This document shows positions 61,885 to 64,000 of a DNA stretch of 64,000 nt, piece by piece. The position numbers and the translations under genes were made by a program. Positions within the stretch are counted from its first letter, which is position 1. Each line of letters opens with the position of its first letter. Source of the DNA: JAKFFN01 sp036675025. GTDB taxonomy: Bacteria; Sumerlaeota; Sumerlaeia; Sumerlaeales; Sumerlaeaceae. The stretch covers positions 1-64,000 of the forward strand of contig JAKFFN010000055.1 of the NCBI GenBank assembly GCA_036675025.1, in the 5' to 3' direction. The notes below the pieces were generated by a model. That model worked only from the letters and a program-made list of their open reading frames with translations. It made no database searches and was not told the origin of the DNA.

Positions 61885-62014
61885 AAATTCCTAGTTTTCC
61901 AGCGTCGAGGCGAAGGTCTTCCATTAGAGCGAGTCGTTCTTGTGGAGACATTTTCTTCCACATTTCCCGCTCTTCGCGTTCAAGATCTTCATGGGAGATG
62001 CGTTTAATTTCCAT
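61826..62014 (-). CDS. Small partner of the nucleotidyltransferase (62 aa)
   Basis: 62 residues: MEIKRISHEDLEREEREM then MSPQERLALMEDLR, a short helix, GIYDYPCRLQRI and a basic end. Short MSPxERLALxExLR proteins are found immediately before such nucleotidyltransferases, so this looks like the usual small partner. Overlaps the NTase gene by 59 nt. Confidence 0.7.
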   Translation of the reverse strand: MEIKRISHEDLEREEREMWKKMSPQERLALMEDLRLDAGKLGIYDYPCRLQRIITVTRKAQS

Positions 62015-62087
62015 TAGTTGAGATACCTACATCGCAGAAATTGGTTCTTTGTCAATGGGAACAGAGAAATTACTCATCGTGGTAAAG

Positions 62088-62501
62088 CTACCCTGCCACC
62101 CGAGCCACCGGCGACCCTGGCTCTACCAGGCCTTCTTCCAGCAGAAGGAACCTCACGGTATTTTCATCAACAGATACGACCTGGACCTTCGCGTCACCTA
62201 TGCTGAACTTATCACCCAGGCTTAGCAATGCAAAGTTCATCTCCCGGAGAACCAGGTTTTCACCCAGCAGGCCCGGTGCGACTTCCTGCCCAAGTTTATC
62301 TGACAGGTGGGTATAACTTTCTTCTGTTACGGCAACGAGTTCCAGCGGGTCAGCTCCGCCAAAAAGCTCTGCGTCCAGCCAGACTATCTCGCATACCCGG
62401 CTGCGGCCGGATTCACCGGAACCTGTCAGAATTGCGGCTACCCAGCCCACTGGCTCAGGTGCAGCGGAATCCTTAGTAGATGTAGTTTCGCCGGCGGGCA
62501 A
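62088..62501 (-). CDS. MOSC-domain protein
   Basis: 137 residues from a TTG that overlaps the DUF507 gene end. A MOSC-like core APGLLGENLVLREMNFALLS and LGDKFSIGDAKVQVV is preceded by ELVAVTEESYTHLSDKLGQE. MOSC modules handle molybdenum-cofactor sulfur or stand alone as metal-sulfur carriers. A GTG at residue 18 is an alternative start. Codes shortly after the DUF507 genes, perhaps the same transcript. Confidence 0.65.
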   Translation of the reverse strand: MPAGETTSTKDSAAPEPVGWVAAILTGSGESGRSRVCEIVWLDAELFGGADPLELVAVTEESYTHLSDKLGQEVAPGLLGENLVLREMNFALLSLGDKFSIGDAKVQVVSVDENTVRFLLLEEGLVEPGSPVARVAG

Positions 62502-62754
62502 TTTCTTCTTTCTTCTGCATGAAGATAGCCTGCCACTCGGCGCTGCCCTGAGGGGGCTTGCGCTGCATCTTCTCGATCATGTCCACGACTTCCCGGTCAA
62601 TCTCTTCCTCGACCTTCAGGTCCTCTAGGAGAACGCGGGCGATCTCTGACTCCAGGACGATGCGGCTGCCTGAGAACTTAATCATTTCCTTATCGACTAG
62701 TTCCTTGGCGATCTGGCCGGCGATGAACTGGATTCTATCTTCTGAAAGACGCAT
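62473..62754 (-). CDS. DUF507 protein (first copy)
   Basis: 93 residues, entirely a DUF507 domain: MRLSEDRIQFIAGQIAKELV, VLLEDLKVEEEIDREVVDMI and ending ARRRNYIY. Function unknown; DUF507 proteins occur in deltaproteobacteria, acidobacteria and related groups. It follows the second DUF507 gene by 14 nt and overlaps the MOSC frame by 29 nt. Confidence 0.9.
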   Translation of the reverse strand: MRLSEDRIQFIAGQIAKELVDKEMIKFSGSRIVLESEIARVLLEDLKVEEEIDREVVDMIEKMQRKPPQGSAEWQAIFMQKKEEIARRRNYIY

Positions 62755-62768
62755 TTACACTAGTCCTG

Positions 62769-63050
62769 TCACAGTACGATTTTGCGCTGGCGGGCCAGCT
62801 CTCTTTTGGTGCGGTCGAGCAGGGTATTGTAGCTCATGTTCTGGCGGTCGATAGCCATCTTATGCTGGCGAAGGATCTCTTCCGCTTCCTTCTCCAGGGC
62901 CATTTCGCGCTTCAGATCATCGGTAATCAGGCGCCGGACGGCTCCTTCGATCTGCTCCTGCGATGTCAGGATTTCGGCTCGCTTATGGGCCTTCAGGGCG
63001 TTGGCCACCTTGGTGGCCAGTGAATCGATCTTCTCGGGTTTCAGTCGCAT
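62769..63050 (-). CDS. DUF507 protein (second copy)
   Basis: 93 residues: MRLKPEKIDSLATKVANALK, ITDDLKREMALEKEAEEILR and ending LARQRKIVL. Same length as the neighbour but well diverged. Tandem DUF507 pairs are known in several phyla. Lies 13 nt from the yebC stop, so yebC-DUF507-DUF507-MOSC is probably one transcript. Confidence 0.9.
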   Translation of the reverse strand: MRLKPEKIDSLATKVANALKAHKRAEILTSQEQIEGAVRRLITDDLKREMALEKEAEEILRQHKMAIDRQNMSYNTLLDRTKRELARQRKIVL

Positions 63051-63063
63051 TAGGATCCTGGCG

Positions 63064-63810
63064 CTACTGGAATTGTTCGATCAGCTCATCGCTGATGTCA
63101 AAGTTTGCACTTACGTTCTGCACGTCATCGTGATCTTCAAGCCCATTCAGCAGCTTGAGGACCTGTTCCGCGTCTTTTCCTTCTACAGCCTTGGTCAGGT
63201 TAGGCACGTTGGCCACTTCAGAACTCTCAACTTTAAGCCCCGCCTGTTCCAGCGCCTCACGCACATCGTTCATGGCGGTCGGGCCGGTGGTTACCGTGTA
63301 GCCTTCTTCTTCTGCCTTTATGTCGTCAGCACCGGCTTCAAGCGCCACTTCCATCACCTTGTCTTCATCGGCACCTTCTTTTGAAACCAGGATCACGCCC
63401 TGCTTTTCAAACAGGTAGGAAACGCTGCCTACTGCGCCCAGGTTGCCGTTGTTCTTGCTGAAGAGGTGGCGAATCTCAGCTGCGGTGCGGTTGCGGTTGT
63501 CAGTGGTACATTCCACCATAACGGCGACACCGCCGGCTCCGTAGCCCTCGTAGACGATCTCTTCGTAGACCGCACCTTCGATTTCACCGGTGCCTTTCTT
63601 GATGGCATTTTCGATGTTTTTCCAGGGCATGTTCACGTCTTTGGCAGCCGCAATGGCAGTGCGCAGCCGCGGATTGCCCGACGGATCGCCGCCACCCATC
63701 CTGGCTGCAATGGTGAGTTCGCGGATTACGCGGGTAAAAATTTTGCCACGCTTGGCGTCAACCGCGGCTTTCTTATGTTTAATCGAGTGCCATTTGGAAT
63801 GACCTGACAT
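63064..63810 (-). CDS. yebC: YebC/PmpR-family protein (TACO1-like)
   Basis: 248 residues from ATG 63810, the family start MSGHSKWHSIKHKKAAVDAK; an open extension of 22 codons is rejected. Motifs: RELTIAARMGGGDPSGNPRL, NMPWKNIENAIKKGTGE and YEGYGAGGVAVMVECTTDNR. Family members act as transcription regulators or help translation of proline-rich stretches. First gene of the presumed yebC-DUF507 transcript. Confidence 0.96.
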   Translation of the reverse strand: MSGHSKWHSIKHKKAAVDAKRGKIFTRVIRELTIAARMGGGDPSGNPRLRTAIAAAKDVNMPWKNIENAIKKGTGEIEGAVYEEIVYEGYGAGGVAVMVECTTDNRNRTAAEIRHLFSKNNGNLGAVGSVSYLFEKQGVILVSKEGADEDKVMEVALEAGADDIKAEEEGYTVTTGPTAMNDVREALEQAGLKVESSEVANVPNLTKAVEGKDAEQVLKLLNGLEDHDDVQNVSANFDISDELIEQFQ

Positions 63811-63979
63811 TCCCAGTACGTCCTGTTCAATCAGAGTAAGTGCGCGGGCAGCTTGACCCATCACCACTAGTACCACTAGATGAGATGGGCTTTAGGGATT
63901 CTGTCAAAGGTAGAATTTCGTCTGTAGGCCCAATTTACGGCATTCTATTTTTGACGGGTTCCTGCGTTGATATTACTGA

Positions 63980-63988
63980 TGTTATAAT
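63980..63988 (+). promoter_or_regulatory. Possible extended -10 promoter facing the next gene off-window
   Basis: TGTTATAAT matches an extended -10 element (TGnTATAAT), ten nt from the window edge. No convincing -35 precedes it at the right spacing, which is acceptable for an extended -10. Direction is rightward, so it would serve a gene outside the window. Confidence 0.4.
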
Positions 63989-64000
63989 GCAAATCTTGAA

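Overview
The window reads as a chromosomal segment from a Gram-negative bacterium of moderate GC content. The outer-membrane signs are an LptF/LptG permease, a lipobox lipoprotein, pseudopilin-like proteins and many Sec-exported proteins. CarD, tandem DUF507 genes, metazoan-type transketolase, palindromic intergenic cassettes and frequent TTG starts point to an under-sampled, mostly environmental phylum (for example Sumerlaeota, Hydrogenedentota, Armatimonadota or relatives). That placement is an inference and no marker here fixes it. No rRNA, CRISPR array, prophage or insertion sequence is visible. The only RNA genes are two tRNAs (Glu-UUC and Leu-UAA).

Layout. 1-10.4 kb: a partial recQ on the minus strand, a large secreted HYR/DUF11 repeat protein, a 36-residue membrane peptide, a secreted GH3 glycosidase, a pseudopilin-like gene with a duplicated tail and palindromic cassettes, and a DUF2314 protein. 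10.4-18.4 kb: central metabolism and envelope, with transketolase, a small membrane protein, an LptF/G permease, alanine dehydrogenase and a giant FAD/FeS 2-hydroxyacid dehydrogenase. 18.4-32.3 kb: an exported alpha/beta hydrolase, tRNA-Glu, a thioredoxin-like protein, a Gfo/Idh dehydrogenase, a DnaE-like protein with ruined active sites, tRNA-Leu, an ACT protein, a permease, a GT-C-like membrane protein, carD, rsfS and yqeK. 32.3-46.5 kb: a coiled-coil Q/E/R-rich exported protein, an amidase/golvesin/FN3 cell-wall enzyme, a GspG-like protein, a glycosyltransferase, a second Gfo/Idh, an aldo/keto reductase, ribosomal protein L25, a polytopic membrane protein, TerC and RdgB. 46.5-64 kb: a carboxypeptidase-regulatory/Ig lipoprotein, EIIA, purine nucleoside phosphorylase, rpsO, redoxin, a zincin peptidase, phosphofructokinase plus alaS, an ABC-2 permease, tatD, a PL22-like beta-propeller, a saccharopine-dehydrogenase-like protein, a nucleotidyltransferase pair, MOSC, two DUF507 genes and yebC.

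How the genes work together. Much of the window is housekeeping: translation (alaS, rpsO, L25, rsfS, two tRNAs), carbon flow (transketolase, phosphofructokinase, alanine dehydrogenase, D-2-hydroxyacid oxidation) and nucleotide hygiene (rdgB, purine nucleoside phosphorylase, yqeK). The rest is a surface and extracellular layer: HYR protein, GH3, amidase, lipase-like hydrolase, carbohydrate dehydrogenases, glycosyltransferases and GspG-like heads. This fits a heterotroph that handles polysaccharides. The strongest candidates for new biology are the DnaE paralogue that has lost polymerase and PHP residues (22548-25730), the ~115-residue acidic insertion in alanyl-tRNA synthetase (about 55217-55565), and the exported Q/E/R coiled-coil protein (32313-34526).
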